From: Cordia subcordata
Lineage: Eukaryota > Streptophyta > Magnoliopsida > Boraginales > Cordiaceae
DNA length: 64,000 nt
Assembly: GCA_028554755.1 (NCBI GenBank)
Contig: JAPTOF010000008.1
Location: 15,047,001-15,111,000, forward strand
Direction: 5' to 3'
In this document: positions 47,979-61,847 of the stretch, piece after piece
How the letters are laid out: each line of letters begins with the position of its first letter
Numbering within the stretch: the first letter of the stretch is position 1
Program-made: the position numbers and the translations under genes
The notes under the pieces: model-generated
What the model was told of the DNA's origin: nothing
Databases searched by the model: none
The model's input: only the letters and a program-made list of their open reading frames with translations

Positions 47979-48375
47979 TAAATTCTACACGGTATCTATG
48001 CAAATTTACGAACTTCAAGTGAAGATGTTAGCTGTGAAGATATTACTCACCATATAGATCAGACACATATGACTCTAGACAGCTCTTTGCAAGATTAAAT
48101 TGGCAACGCATTCGATCATTTAATTAACATTCAAATTACAATTAAGATCCAATAAATCACAGTTGAGTTACAGAGCCTGTATACATGTTTTACTTATGGA
48201 GGTTTAGGACGGTCGTCTAAGCATACAAAAAAAGGGATACAAACAGCCGCGACAAAGGGAGAAAGAAACATCCTGCGCAAAATTGCTTCCCAGATTATAT
48301 CAGATTCTGGAGTTGAAGGTTCAGGTGCAGAGATGAACAGAATACGTGTGTGTGTATTTATACAACTTACAACAC

Positions 48376-51300
48376 CTATTCGCCTTCCCAACCCATTTGG
48401 CGCGCTCTTTTCTCCCACAAGAGAGTCATCTTCTTTTCCTTGGTCATCAAGGCCTCACCTCGTTCCCTGGCTGCCTCACAGGTTTCTGTGGCAGCATTGC
48501 ATTTCTCAGCCTCCCTCTGGTATTGAGATGCCAGCCTCCTTGCTTCCCCAAAAGTGATGTTCATGTGATGGAGGTGCTCTTCTCCTACTGTCCCTTGCAG
48601 CTTCAGTTCTTCTGACAGCAAGTCCACAAACTGCTTCTCCATCTCTTCTTTGAGATCAGGGTCACCTTTACCACAATCTGAGTTGTTACAACAAAAGTTT
48701 CAGTAAGCATAATCAAGTTAATTGAACGTGAGCAAACTAGTACAGAAGTTGCGATCAGAAAGCACAATGAAAAGGCATATCTTCATAAAACTTGCTAAGG
48801 GCTTTCTGATAAATGGTGGTTGATGGTTTTTTCCACACTCTCACATATATCAACTAATTTTCGAAATCACATACCATGTGTAGATAACAAGAAAACCCAA
48901 AAACACCAATTGTCATTTTGGTGAACAGGCATCCATATAATGAGACACTACATGGGCATGACCTTATACAACTATTTGCCATGGATATTTGCCTTGAGCA
49001 AAAAGGAATATTATACATCAGTAATTATTGACAGAAACAATATCCAATGAATGAGTATTTTATCAGTGAAAGAGCAAACATGAATAAGATTTCTTGTAAA
49101 TGTAACTTTGAAATATCTTATATTAAATACTTTCACAAGACAATTATATCATGATAAAAAACAATTCATGGAATCTTTAAGGAAGCACCAATCGTCAGTA
49201 AACCAAGCTTTTTGTGGTCCTCGTGGATCTGTCTTTCACATTTCTCTTTCCTCGATTGTTTTAGCAGAGTCATCTTCAAAAATAGTTATTGACATCAAGA
49301 AAGACTGCACCTCATTAATATGGTAGAAAGGACTGTAAGATTTATAAACCCCTAACACCAAGTTGTTGTGAATTATGCAGCAAAACTCTGGCTGGTTCTA
49401 CCACTAATAAGAGCTTCCTCAATATATTGAAGTTAATAGTTTGATATTCAGGAGAAAGCCAGACCTTCCACAATCAATCATAATAGCAGAAGTTGAAGCT
49501 TCTACTTATTCAATTGAAACATTCAATTGACGCCACCAAGTTCTACTGTACTGATGCTTAAAGCACTTTCCAGGAAGTGCATGAGGAGACAAGCTAAGCA
49601 CTGGAAGAATACAAAAAAGCTCACTTAAACAGACAGCCTCACAGGCAACTTTGCTCAGCTTGATCAAAAAGTTTCTCCCCTACTAAAACTTCTCCTCCAG
49701 TGAACAGTGAGCATATCTTATTTCAGTCTCCTACAGGGAGCATTTGTTATCAAGCCACTGCAGACCCTGGGAAGAGTGGGGGTTAAAGGGAGAAATAAAG
49801 GAAGAAGAAAAGAAGTGTTTGCAGTGGGGAAGGATGCATACTCCATGACATACGTATTAACATACATGAAGATGTTCATTCCCCTCAATTAGGTCGTATC
49901 AGGTAGGTCTGACCCCTTAGAACAGATATCCAGATCTAGGAACCTACCCCATATCTACCTAAAGCCTACTCAATACATAATAATATTTTGTTTCACACAT
50001 CATGAATTCGGAGTGGTTTTCATCTGCTTGAGTTGGGTTGGCACATGAAAATGCTACCTCTTCATACAGTTTCTAACAAAGATATAGTGGTAGCTTCTAG
50101 CTATAGGAGCCTAAATGATTTTTCTTTTCCCAACCCTCTTTCTGGGAGGAAGAACGAGATTTGAAATTCACTTCTATCTCTGGTTACCTAACCCCAGAAT
50201 GCGGTAGCAAAATTATCTAATGTATATTTTATACAAGAATTCGTAAATCCCTGGCAGTAAACCAGAATAGCTGAGGTACTAGTAAAATGTGTAACACACG
50301 AGCCCCAAACGAGCATATCGGCTGAGGATAGGGACAGAATAGGAGATCGGAATAGTGGGGTGGAAACATCAAGTCAAGTCAGGTCAAGCCTTTTGAGTTA
50401 GGTGATGGATCAGATTTGAAGTTCAGAATCACTATACTCCGTAAGTAGATTTTTAAGTCCACACACCTACTGCAATTATAAGCATCAACTAGAACTACCA
50501 TATGTATTCAAGAGTCAGTTACTCATCACTTGCAATTTAACCGACAACTTATGGTGCAAATTAGCTTTCTACAAATTGCTGACCACCAAGTTCTTTAGTT
50601 TACCAAAACCAACTTGTCTGTCTCCAAATTCCAGTTAGTGAACTCACCTAGGTATATGATCTAGTACTTGGGCAGTTGTGGTTCTAAGACCAATGATTAA
50701 TCACTTATTTCATCTTATGTTTCAAGAGTATTCTACCATCTGTGTGCAGCCAATAAAACAATTCATTCACTATCAGATTTATGCATATAAAGTTAGAGTG
50801 CAAACAACAATCTTTCTCTTGGCAGAATGACAAAAGGAGCTAATTCTTATCATCTTGGGATCCATGAATTATAAGTACCAATTAAGTTTTTATTAGTTTA
50901 TGCAAATGTCTGTTTCAGAGGGAGGACATGCAGAAGAGGTCAGGGTAGAGTAATCACCTGTTATAGTAAGATTGGCCAATCCTGAAACAGAAAGAAACAA
51001 TGATTGCAAAATGAGTACTTAATCTTTTATTTTACCCAAAAACTCAAACATATAAATAGCAATTCGTAGTAGAAAGACATAAATAAGCACCATAAAGTAG
51101 ATGATGTTCAAGATATTTCCACTGCAAACCATTTTGCTACAGGTATAACAAAGTATTGCACGTGTCAAGACAAATATATAAAATTTAAACCAAAAATATT
51201 CCACATGTCAAAAAAAATGTATACAATTTAAATCAACATTGACCATAGTTCATCCAAGTAAACTTCAAATATCAATAGGATATTGTGTGCATTCAATTCC

Positions 51301-53520
51301 CAAACATTGCCCTCACCTGAATTTATAACACTGCTTGCCTGTATATCCTACTAAAATGAAAATGGAAATGCAATGCAGTATAAGGACACAGGTATTCTTT
51401 TGAACTTCAAAGCTAGACATTTAAGCTACACTAATCATTTCAAACTAAAGATTATCTCAGATAATGAAACGAGTAGGAGAACCAGATTCAGACCCAGCAG
51501 ATTCTTTTCCAAATGATATTTCATTCTCAAATTTAGGTTGTACACTGCTGGATCCATTTACAGGTCAGGCAAGAGCTAAGTGAGGACCTCATCTAAAAGT
51601 TTAAACTTACAGAAAGGGATTTGTTGTATTTATTTATTGCCTTAACACACCCCCTTACATGCAGGCCGGATTTGTTCTGAGCCTTGTTTGTGGACAGTTT
51701 ATCCTATCTTAGACTTCATCAGGGAGAATCTCCAATAGAAAGCTGGATAAACAACAAAATGTTCTTCTCTAACAATCCTTGCATTAGTTCATAAATTCAG
51801 AAAGGAGCTATACCATTTTCGCATGCTGGATCCAGGACCATTATTAATGAATATGTCTTAATAGAATAGTTTGGGACAATTGACTTTCAAATTTTGCAAG
51901 ATGAAAATGTTGGAACAATTTAGTTACTTTTGAACACCATGTGATAATAAATTACTATGACTTAATGTTAGTGCATATTTCATATGGCGCAAAGTTGCTT
52001 CCCACATACCAGGTAAGGCCAGGTGGTGACAGTTAAGGGGTTTTATCTATGCATTGCTAGTCCCATGGGACGAGAGGTCAAATGGCAAGGCATCTCCTAT
52101 TCTATCATACAACCTGGACTTTCCACATAAGCTAGGGGCAAATGCTAAAATCCTTGCTCTGCTGGATGGAGTTGATCTTAGGCTACCGCCATATAGGCTG
52201 AGGCGATAAATCTTTCCTTGCCTGAGAACCTGACCGAGGGAGATCTAGTTGACTCCAAACCAAAGGCAGATATCCTGATATTGGTCCTCATGCTTGACCT
52301 TAGAACCACGTTTTCTCAGAAGATATGTACGAGACACCGAGCATAAAAGATAAAGAATATGAATGTCCCGTTGTTTAATGCAATTGCATGAGGCACTTCA
52401 GTTACTTTCTTTTCTATTGCATTGCCTAATAAGATCCAGATTCTCCAGCACACTGCAGGTTTCTGCAACAGCAAGACAAAAATTGGTGGAGACCACTAGT
52501 GACTCCTCACTTTTAAGGCACACCCCTCGCATTTTACATCCTGTGCATAAGGAAGGATACCAATCTATTGTACATAAGCCTCAAGAATTAACTTAATGAG
52601 TATGGATGTCCAAATGTCAAGACATCTAACCTAAACCTCATTTTGATTAATGTGATTGTACTGCTGGACGAAATGTTCCTCCACCCCCCCCCCCAACCAC
52701 CCAAAAGAAAAAACACACGCACACACAAAGCACAGGAACTGTTTCCAGTGCTAAAATTAGTGGAGACCACTAGTTAAGCATCACTTATTGAGGAGACTTT
52801 AGGCTTCATACATCCAGATAACTGGAGAGGATATCCATATATTGCATATAGGCCTGAACAATTACCACAGTAATCACCCCCCACCAGTCTCAATAAAAAT
52901 TTCACGTTTATGCCCAGCCCAAAAAAAAAAAAGTTTCATGTTTATTCTCTCCTTCACAGTATAAGAGCTGATCAATCGAAAATCAACTAACCATTCCGCG
53001 AAGTTTCTCCCATACACACGATAAAGATTGCATGAAAGAAGTAGCTAAAGATGTCAGCTTTATCAAATGGGTAGACTCTAATGTCAAATTAGAATAATCA
53101 TACCATCAAACATACACTCACCCAGCAAAAAAGAACAAGAATGAAACCAATTGCAAATGCATAAAAGATTGGAACTTTTGGATTGAAAAACATAAAGGGT
53201 CACAATAGAAGAATCGCACAATCAAACATGCACTCATACAGCAAAAAGAACAAGAAGGAAATCAACTACAAAAATGCACAAAAGATTGGAACTTTTGGAT
53301 TGCAAAAGAAAAAGGGTGTGAGGAAAATTCAAAATTTACCAGGAAGGGAAAGAGGAGGAGCACAGTTGCATACACAAGGAGTACAAGAAGCTGAAATGGT
53401 CTTTAACTTTAGACCCTTGTTGAATTTCCAGTAGAGAGCAGGTCCAGATACACATAGTGCAGAGACCACAGCAAATATCACTAAACAACACCTCAAACAG
53501 GTCCCAGATCTCCTGGACAT
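48376..53520 (-). CDS. DUF1068 family protein, small membrane-anchored, unknown function
   Basis: Three exons join in frame: 53520-53340, 50981-50958 and 48677-48376, 507 nt or 168 residues, with GT-AG introns. The N-terminus MSRRSGTCLRCCLVIF begins a hydrophobic segment (about residues 10-30, ending SGPALYW), likely a single membrane anchor, followed by a Cys/Pro-rich linker with CTPCVCNC. The C-terminal half (FVDLLSEELKLQ, then ARRLASQYQREAEKCN, CEAARERGE and LLWEKRARQMGWEGE) is charged and probably coiled coil. This layout and the W-(E/Q)-RAR-Q-GW end match plant DUF1068 proteins of about 170 residues. The family has no established biochemical role that I can cite with confidence. Exon 2 is only 24 nt and encodes LANLTIT. 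The start is chosen as the only ATG ahead of the hydrophobic segment. No disabling change is seen. Confidence 0.9.
48678..50957 (-). other. Intron 2 of the DUF1068 gene
   Basis: Noncoding, AT-rich. Donor ACAG|GTGATT, acceptor CAACTCAG. I see no inserted element with clear ends. Confidence 0.7.
50982..53339 (-). other. Intron 1 of the DUF1068 gene
   Basis: Donor CTG|GTAAAT, acceptor GTTTCAG. It holds two diverged copies of an ACCACTAGT(G/T) plus TCACTT stretch (52490-52580 and 52760-52870) and a near-duplicate at 53155-53200 and 53278-53320 (AAAAGATTGGAACTTTTGGATTG). No coding region. Confidence 0.65.
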
Positions 53521-53578
53521 TTCTCGATCTCTCTCTTTCTCTCTTAGACTCTCTCTCTCTTTCTCTCTCTAGATGAGT
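53521..53578 (-). promoter_or_regulatory. CT-rich leader upstream of the DUF1068 start
   Basis: On the + strand a run of CTCTCT/TTTCTCTC repeats lies directly ahead of the start codon; on the coding strand it is a GA-rich 5' leader, common in plant 5' UTRs. The promoter itself is not resolved. Confidence 0.5.
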
Positions 53579-54656
53579 GGAAGTGGTACAAGATCTGTCT
53601 GTAGATTTTCTTTTTTTTTTTTGGGCCGAGGATCTGTCCGTAGATTGATTGCAAGTAATGGGGTCTGTTTGTTCGTAGTGGTACTGCTAAAGCTAATAGT
53701 ACTAAAAAGTCAGTGGGTTCACATTCATTAGCTGTTGCCTGCAATGAATAATAATGGAGATTTGGCTGGTTTTTTTTTTTTAAAAAGGGTTAAGCGAGAA
53801 CCCTTTTCTACCCTGGCGCCTTAACTGCAAAATCGAGGATGTGCGTGAGTGGCGACTGACTGCGAGAGGACTAACGCGTGAAATCCAAAGAATAAATCCG
53901 CAATATTTCAATGGAGATTACCGCCACACTGACTGATCCCGCTGCTGCCTGTTTCACCCTACCACTTACCTTTGGCTGGTTTTTTACTACAACTTGTAGT
54001 TTCTTTTGAGTCTTTTTAAGGTGTTTTTACGGTGAACGGTTTTTTCCTTTTGGTTTCGGGTCCTTTTGAATTGCTTTTAGAATAGTACTGCTATATAATT
54101 TTTTTTAAATTATTTGAACTATTTGTTGTAAACAAATATTAACTAATATATTTTTTGAAAAGAATCAACAAACGATTGTAAAAAGTGGTTGAAATTTTTT
54201 TTTTTTTTCAGATGTAAAATCCGGGCTTCAAGTTTGCAAGGGTGAGAGGTTTGCCAAAACGCGTAGTGAAGGAAGTTGGGGGAGTGGTTCATTTATTTTA
54301 TTGGCATTTTGTGGGATATGGGAAAAAGTTCTCTTTATTGCAATTGGATTCTTGCCGGAGGCGGAGGAATACATCTTCACATCCACAGGTTGAATTGTTT
54401 GATTATTCCCTAACATCCTTTTTTTTTTTTGGGGTCAAATTCCTAACACCGTCCAAAAAAAATGCTTGCCACAACCTTTGTTTCAGTAGATTAAAAAAAA
54501 TTATTATACTTACTCATAAATATTTGTTTACCACTCTACAATTATTTGTTCAATAACTTTCATTTATATATACATAAAATATTTATTCATTACCGCAAAA
54601 CTATTTGTTCACTGACTTTCATACATACATACATACATATACATACACACACATAT

Positions 54657-54688
<32 letters not shown>

Positions 54689-57240
54689 TATATTTATATA
54701 TCAAATATTTGTTCATTACCATATAATTATTTGTTTACTATATTACAACTATTTATTCATTGACTATTTATTTATTACCCCATACCTATTTGTTTACTAC
54801 CCCATAACTATTTGATCACTATCTCATAAGTATTTGTTCACTGACTATTTGTTCATTACCCTGCAACTATTTGTTCGCTGACTTTTATAGATATATCAAG
54901 TATTTATTTATTACTCCACATTTATTTGTTCGCTACTCTCACACATACACACACAAAACACAAACATATATGCATGTATGCATACTTGAATGTCAAAGTG
55001 AGCTTTAATTGCAGATTGATCTTGAAGAGTCCAAACACAGCATGGAAGATACGATTAGAATCGTAACGAGGAGAGGAAGAGATTAGTAGTTGCGGTGCAG
55101 CGAGATGATGTTGGAATCTTTGCCGGCATGAGAAAGAAAAGGATGGGCTTTAATGATAAATTAGCACTTAGGAGGTTTTCTTAGACTTGGTCCACATTAT
55201 TATGATTAGAACAACGAATTTTATGGTGGTATTTATTAGACGCGAGATGGCCAGTAATGTCATCAGTAAAACAAAGAAAAAAAGAAGAGAGAGGTGAAGA
55301 GGGAAAGAAGAACAAAGAGAAAGAAATGAAAGGAGAGAGAGAACAAAGCCGCATCTCACGTTGATGATTAGCTTTTTTTTCAAGAGATGAGGGACCGTCT
55401 AGCTCAGCAGGAGCACCTTGTGCAGGATCACTATATAATTTGCTTACAATTGACCCCGTTGACTTTCTGCATAGTTCTTGAAAGGAAAAATTAGATATTT
55501 AAACTTTAATTCTCATTTAATTTTTATTATTTTAAAATATTTGTACCAAATTAAATATTCATATTAATTATCAATATTTCACAAATTTATTCCCGTCAAT
55601 TTTTATTTTAATGAAAATGACTAAAACGATGTGGAGTAATTTGGATAACCTTATAACATATTAATTATAGCTATTTTTGATTAAATTTGTAAAATATTGA
55701 AGACTCATTTGAACATTTCAAAATAACGAGGGCTAATTTAAAGAAAAATATGATAATAGTAGGGACCTTTGTGTATTTAACCGTCCTTGAAAAGTTGCAA
55801 ATGGTGCAACAAGAAATTAAAAATTATAGTATACACCCCAATATTATTACTTGATTTCAATTTGCTTTTTTGTTGTTTCAAGATGTTGATATTAGTCTTT
55901 CATATTTCAAAATATAATCAAATTATCCGTATTATTTCAAAATGTTCATATTACTCTTAATGTTTCACAGACATAATCAAATTAGTTCCCATTATTTTAT
56001 ACATTTTTTGTATATATGTCTCAGGTAAATAAGCTTGTGAAACATCAAAAAGTAATATGAATATTTTATCCTAGACTATTATGAATATTTTAAAATAACA
56101 TAGACTAATTTGCATATATCTGTAAAACATTATGTACTAATTTGAACATTTTTAGATAACGAGAATTAACTTAGAAAAATGTGACCATCAAAACCTTTAC
56201 GTAATTTAACCCCTTAGAAAATGTCACCAATCCTCTCCAACAACCTTTTAATTTGTACTAAAAATAGGAAATATATAGGTAATTTTTATTTTGGTTTCAG
56301 GACAGTAATATTTTCCATTTTTGTAGTGTTACTTTGTACTTAAAAAATCCCTATTTTAGTTTCACGTCATTAACACTTTTGTCTTAAAGTTTCATAAATT
56401 GCAATCCACATAAATTATAACTCTAAAATATACTATATAAACCCTTGAAACAAAATTTTTTAACATATTAGATTGTAGTTAAATATATCACAATTGTAAA
56501 GTATTTACTACAATTAATAAAAATTAAGTAATACCAAATCACAATTTAATTACATAAATTATAACCCTAAAACATTATGTGAACCCCTTAAACTCCAAAT
56601 GTATTCCCCATGAAACCTACATAAGATATTGCCTCTACCCCTTACTTATACCTTCCCTTTCCTTTTCCCATTAACACCTCGCCTCCAAAATCAATTCACC
56701 TTTCTTCATGAAATTAGGGAAGGTTGTGAAAAGGCCACCCAACCCCTAAATCATTTCAACAATTGTTATTCCACGACGCATCACCGATTAAGTTACTTCA
56801 AACTGGTCAAGGTTACGTTGCTGCTCCTGTTTACCCATCAATCCATTGTCATCGTAGACTAACAATTCCCTATTCACCCCCATTCCCCTTCCTCTAACCC
56901 TATATTTCTTCCCGAAAAAAAAAGGTTTTTAAATTTTTTTTCTTTTTTCGTTTTTTGGGTGTGGAGCAAAAGAGAAAGAATCAGGTCACGGGCCATTACA
57001 ACGGTTATGCTTGGGATAGTAAGGCAATTATAACTCCCAAAAGTTGGGTGGCAAAAATTTTAATTTAAGGCTACTCAAAAAATAAAGGAATTATTAGAGT
57101 GGTCTCATCATAATTGCCTCATTACTTTTGACTAAGGAGCCAAGAAAAGAAGGTACTAAAGTTGGCCTAACTTGTATATACACAAAAAAGTTAGTTTGTG
57201 CACGTTTCCCTTATATGTGCCCAATCATTGAGAAGTCTAT
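53579..57240. other. AT-rich intergenic DNA with TGTTCACT-type repeats
   Basis: Between about 54520 and 54930 the motif TATTTGTTCAYTRCCC recurs many times with drift, along with (CA)n/(TA)n at 54620-54690. The words resemble those in intron 1 at 4858-5075. From 55430 to 56620 there is AT-rich DNA with ATTTCAAAATAA-like words. No gene is supported; the short frames lack conserved content. Confidence 0.5.
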
Positions 57241-57652
57241 CTAGGGTTGCCGACATGATAGGTTTTTCTAGTACCCATGATACCTTTTACTTTTAGGTTT
57301 GTATATCCTAAAGATTACTTGTACATAGATATTGAACTAGATAGTGATCATTGTATATTTCTATGAGCGTGTTTTCATACATTATATTTGGTGTATACGT
57401 GTGATACAATGTGTAAAAGGCTAATAATATAGACTAAGGACTTAGATACACAGTGACACTAAATGCATAGCAGGTCCAAGTCTAGCTTTGGTTACACCAT
57501 GAACGCATCCACAATTGGATGGTAGTGTTAGATGCTCTACTGGAATAAGGCTGTAGCAGGCGAGTATTGTTGATAGGGTAATTACTGAGATTATTAGAGA
57601 GTCTTTTTGGACTTCACTCCTAATGAGTGTGTCACGCATTGGACAAGACCAT

Positions 57653-57771
57653 AATGAGTATATCTTTTGAGAACCATACAGTCACAAATAGAAGACTATA
57701 TATAGTCGCATCTTTCAAGTTACCAATTCTCTTAATCTTGAAAAATATGTGGATAGAGTGACGAAGTTGGG
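57653..57771 (+). repeat. 119-bp direct repeat, left copy
   Basis: AATGAGTATATCTTTTGAGA to GACGAAGTTGGG; it matches 61313-61431 over the full length without gaps at roughly 90 percent by eye. Confidence 0.85.
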
Positions 57772-58077
57772 AGACAAAACTTTTTGTTTACCCCCAAAAT
57801 CTATAATTAGTAGGCCTAATGGCTGAAAAGAAGGATTTAGGGTGAAAAGAGTCATTCTCCATCCAAGTTCCGCAAACAATCGACCTGATGGCTAAAGAGG
57901 AGGGTACAAGACGAATGAGATTTAAGGCCGACACCACGGCTAACACTGGTTTTTAGGTTGATATTTGGCCAGTGATAATAAATTTATGCATGACGAGCAT
58001 TGCCTAATTTAACTAAAGAAGACCAATTCTGAGGAAACGTAAGGTGCCAACACTAAAGGGACGAAAATGGAGCAAAG
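57772..58077 (+). other. Sequence left of the hAT-type element, possibly gypsy LTR
   Basis: It is not homologous to anything else I recognised here. It may be the first part of an LTR that continues at 59406 and ends before the primer-binding motif at 60191. Confidence 0.35.
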
Positions 58078-58969
58078 TAGGGTTGTATATAGTCCAGTCC
58101 AATCCACGGATTTGAAAATATCTAAAACTATCCCAAATTTTCGGTTCTTGAATATTTTAGAACCGTAATCGTACCAGAAGAAAAAAATCTCTGTCCCATA
58201 CCATTCCATATTTTTTGGAGAGTTCAGTACAAGTATTCAGTTCTGATACTTGTTTATTGGGATAGTATATGACAGAGTTTGAGCCTTTCTACGCTTGTTC
58301 AATAATTTATGTTATTTTAGAGAGATTGTTTGTATATTAAAAAAATTTCAATTGATAAAATATATAAAAGGACAATTTAGTCAGATTATGCTAATTATAT
58401 TACAAAATTTACTTTGTCATATAAATTAAGTTAAGTTTGATTAGTTTATACATTAAATCATTAAGTTAGTAATTAAATAATATAATTAAAATCAATTAAG
58501 CTTATTATAGTTAGATTAAAAATAAAAAGTTACATAAATAGGGTTAGTAATATAACTAGAACTAAAACAATGTAATGTAACCAACATCAAATAAATAATA
58601 TTAGTTTAAGTTAGTAGGGATTTAAGTTGGTAATATAATTATAATTAACTAATGCATATATTAATATATTAGCAAAGAGCTGATATTATTTTTAGGATTA
58701 CCAGTAGTTGCAATGTTTAAAAATTAACTTTGTCTTCCTCTTTAACCTTGTTACACCTTATTTATTTTTTCAAAGCTTATACCATAAACTATACTTAGTA
58801 TGTATATAAAAATTTATCTAATTAAAATAAATTTTATAAAATTAATTGAGTAACTAAAAAATATAATATAAGTTAACTAGGGTAATTGTGATTAGACTAA
58901 TTCTTAAGAAATATGATATAAGCCGATTGGATAGTTGTGAAGCATACCTGGAATTTAGAATCAAGTGTG

Positions 58970-59002
<33 letters not shown>

Positions 59003-59397
59003 TATATTGTATATAGTACTTTTTTAATTTTTTTCTTTTTCAGTAAGGATTTAAAAATTTTTATAACATCAAAATAAAACTATTAATAATAAAATATTAT
59101 ATAAAATATTAAAAATTGTAATATTAACATATGTGATATTAATATTAAAGCTTATACATAATTATTAATATTTAAAAATTGGTTCTTTCTGTTCAGTCCA
59201 TATTGGTACAATTTTGGTTCGGTCTGGTTCAGTTCTTGGTATAGTTCTCAAACAAGATTTAGAACCATACCATAAAGAAATTCTCAGTTAAGTTCAGTTC
59301 AGCTTTTGTAGAAAAGTCAACAGAATTTTCAGTTCTGGTACTATTGGTACGATTTTTCAATTTGATTTACGATCTCTAAGTCTAGTGTACAACCCTA
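58078..59397. mobile_element. hAT-type non-autonomous element with perfect 8-bp duplication
   Basis: Ends are TAGGGTTGTATATAGTCCAG and, inverted, TAGGGTTGTACACTAGACTT. GAGCAAAG occurs on both sides (58070-58077, 59398-59405). It is 1320 bp, colinear with 40068-43244 minus the solo LTR. It has GGTTCGGTCTGGTTCAG subterminal repeats and a TA tract at 58972-59000, and no coding capacity. Confidence 0.93.
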
Positions 59398-59405
59398 GAG
59401 CAAAG

Positions 59406-60190
59406 AACTCGATCAGCTTCAACAACCCAGAAGATGCTGGAATCCCTAACTGAACGTGAAGATTTTGGGAGCAGCAATTATAAAAGCTGATCGAGATCAA
59501 GAAGAAAGGAGTTCCATAACTACCACGCTTTGATCACATTTCTAATTGTTAGCTTCATAGCTCCATAGCTTAGTTCTATCCCTAGCCTAGCTTGTAGCTT
59601 AGTCTTAGTTACCTTAATGTTATCTTAGCTCTATCCCAAATACAGCTGTAATTCACTTTACGGCCTATATTTTTTCTTTTTTGCTGTAATTCAATTTATG
59701 GCATTACTGTAATTAAGTTTATGGCCTTCTCAGCTATAGCTACAATTAGCTTTGTGGCTTGGCTTCTATCAATTTTTCGAGCAATAATTAAATTTATATT
59801 AGGAGCGTTTCACTACAATTTGCTTTGTAGTGCAATTTGGCAAACCTTTACTTCATATTCTTTCCATTTGTGTGAAGGTATACCTTCTTTTCATTCACTA
59901 TTTTAATTATAATAAAGTTCGTGACTTGGTTTCATTGTGATTCAATCATTATTACTTTGATTCTGGTTTAGTTTTATTACAATTGAGCAGCCTATATCTT
60001 GTTCTTTACAAAGTCCCCGGATGAAGTTTGGGCAGGGGATAAAGACCCAATAATCATAAAATTGTCTGCGGAGACTCCTAAGCCAAAAAGATGTCACTAT
60101 AAGGTTGGCCTTTTGAGCTACAGATGCACCTGGCCAAGGCCATGGTCCTTGGTGTGTGGACCAGTAAAGGTTTTTCTAAGCAAATAATTT
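59406..60190 (+). repeat. Right part of a gypsy LTR
   Basis: It lies directly before a primer-binding-like motif. It contains repeated TAGCTTAG/TTAGCTCTATCCC words (59560-59640) and GCTGTAATTCAMTTTAYGGC repeated at 59643 and 59683. The left border is unknown. Confidence 0.5.
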
Positions 60191-61312
60191 TGGCATGCCT
60201 AATGGGACTCGATTGCGATATGGGTCGAAACACTCGGAGCAAACAATTATCCACATACGTTGAAGGAAGGATCGATACAGTGGCCTTCCCTTTCACGTCC
60301 AATGAAGATCTAAACATGCTTGATCCTTCGGACACAGAGCATATTGCTATCACCCCATTCCCATCAAATCAACACGAGTAGCATAGTAGCTTGATGAAAA
60401 GGCACCAAGATAGGAGTTGACTGACTAGGTTTTGGCACAATTGTACGAAGGTGCAAGATGTTGTTGCCAGCTCTGTAGCTGAGGTCAGAGATAAAACATT
60501 TGTAAAGGTGTTGATAGAGTCTAATGAGAAATCATGAATGCTCTAGCCCCTTTGGTTGATGTATCGGAGCAGACTGCTAGGGCGATCCAGACTATAGTGG
60601 AAAATCAGGCATCTTTACTAGAGCAACTGGCCTTGAACAATCGATGTTCCTAATAAAACAACGACGAGCCTCATGAAGCCGTTGCTCAGGCTAAACAGAT
60701 AGCTATACAGATGGAGAACCTTAGTAAGGCCACCAATGAGACTCGTTTTGATGACATTGGCCATGTTACCAGCCAGCAAGTCACAGATGTGATGCACTCA
60801 TTGATGACCTAGTTAAGGTAAGACATTAAGAAAAGGATATTTAGCTCGAGCTGAGCTATTGATGGAGCCGGCAGAAGTTAGCAACTAAGCCTTTAAGCCA
60901 CAACCAATCAATCAAAGCTAGTCTAGAAATAGCTTAGGAATAATCCATCAAAAGCAACGAGGCCTATGGAGTTTGGGCAGGTACGTGTGTTACCGCAGGC
61001 TACCACCTCTAATGGGTTTTGTACTGAGCATAATCCTAGTGTACCATCTGGATACCCTGTTACTGGAATTGACGAGGCTCTTACTATGCTCGAGCTATTA
61101 GTTGTACCCTAAAATGTGTAACAACCTCGAGTTCGGCCAGGGCCTATACTATCCCCACCACAAGTAGGGATACCACTAGCTTAAGGGCACCAAAGAGTGC
61201 AAAATCCATATGGAACTGTAGAAGTAAATCCATATGGAATGAATCAAGCAGTAGTACCACCACAACATGTACTTCTTACGGCCTGGACGCCCGGGGATAG
61301 CAAGCACCATTA
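60191..61312 (+). pseudogene. Gypsy primer-binding site and decayed gag
   Basis: TGGCATGCCTAATGGGA at 60191-60207 resembles the Tat-type site TGGCGTGCCCAATGGGAC. Gag-like reading starts MGRNTRSKQLST at 60220 and continues, with stops, through ARAIQTIVENQASLLEQLAL (about 60570) and a Gln/Pro-rich region (PPQVGIPLA, then VVPPQHVLL near 61260). No protease, RT or integrase follows. Confidence 0.65.
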
Positions 61313-61431
61313 AATGAGTATATCTTTTGGGAATCATACCGTCACAAGTAGAAGACTATATATACTCATAGCTTTCAAGTGACCAATTCTTTTAATCTTG
61401 ACAAATATGTGGATAGATTGACGAAGTTGGG
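61313..61431 (+). repeat. 119-bp direct repeat, right copy
   Basis: Partner of 57653-57771. The sequence beyond it on either side differs from the left copy. Confidence 0.85.
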
Positions 61432-61847
61432 GTACCACACTTTGATGTACCATAGAAAAGATCTCAATGTGAGTAGGTCTCCGGCCCCATATACCAAGTG
61501 CTGTATTCTAAGAAGTTAGGCCATGTATATGCAACAACAAAGCTTATGTGTCCCATTGAATTTATCATCTAAATTTAGATTTAATGATATTACCGTTCAT
61601 GGGTATATCGGCCATTTGATTTGTAGGTCGCTCACTAGATCAAGAGATCCACAACTAGTGGATGATTAGTCTTTTGGACTAGATATTTCAAGGTTGAGAT
61701 ATAATCTTTGAGGTGATGGTACAGGTAAAAGATTGTGCTTGATTACGGGATTATAGTCATTTTGGTCATTTGACTCAGTGGTCAAAGACAAAGGTCACTT
61801 CATGTGATGAGCTTCTACTTTGCCAGTAATTGTTCTTGAAGTGCGGG
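61432..61847. other. Unassigned noncoding sequence
   Basis: I recognise no gene, repeat or element end here. Confidence 0.4.

Noticed and set aside
48333..48615. Overlapping + strand frames at the 3' end of the DUF1068 gene
   Set aside because: They are antisense to the coding exon 48376-48677, whose - strand product matches a known family.
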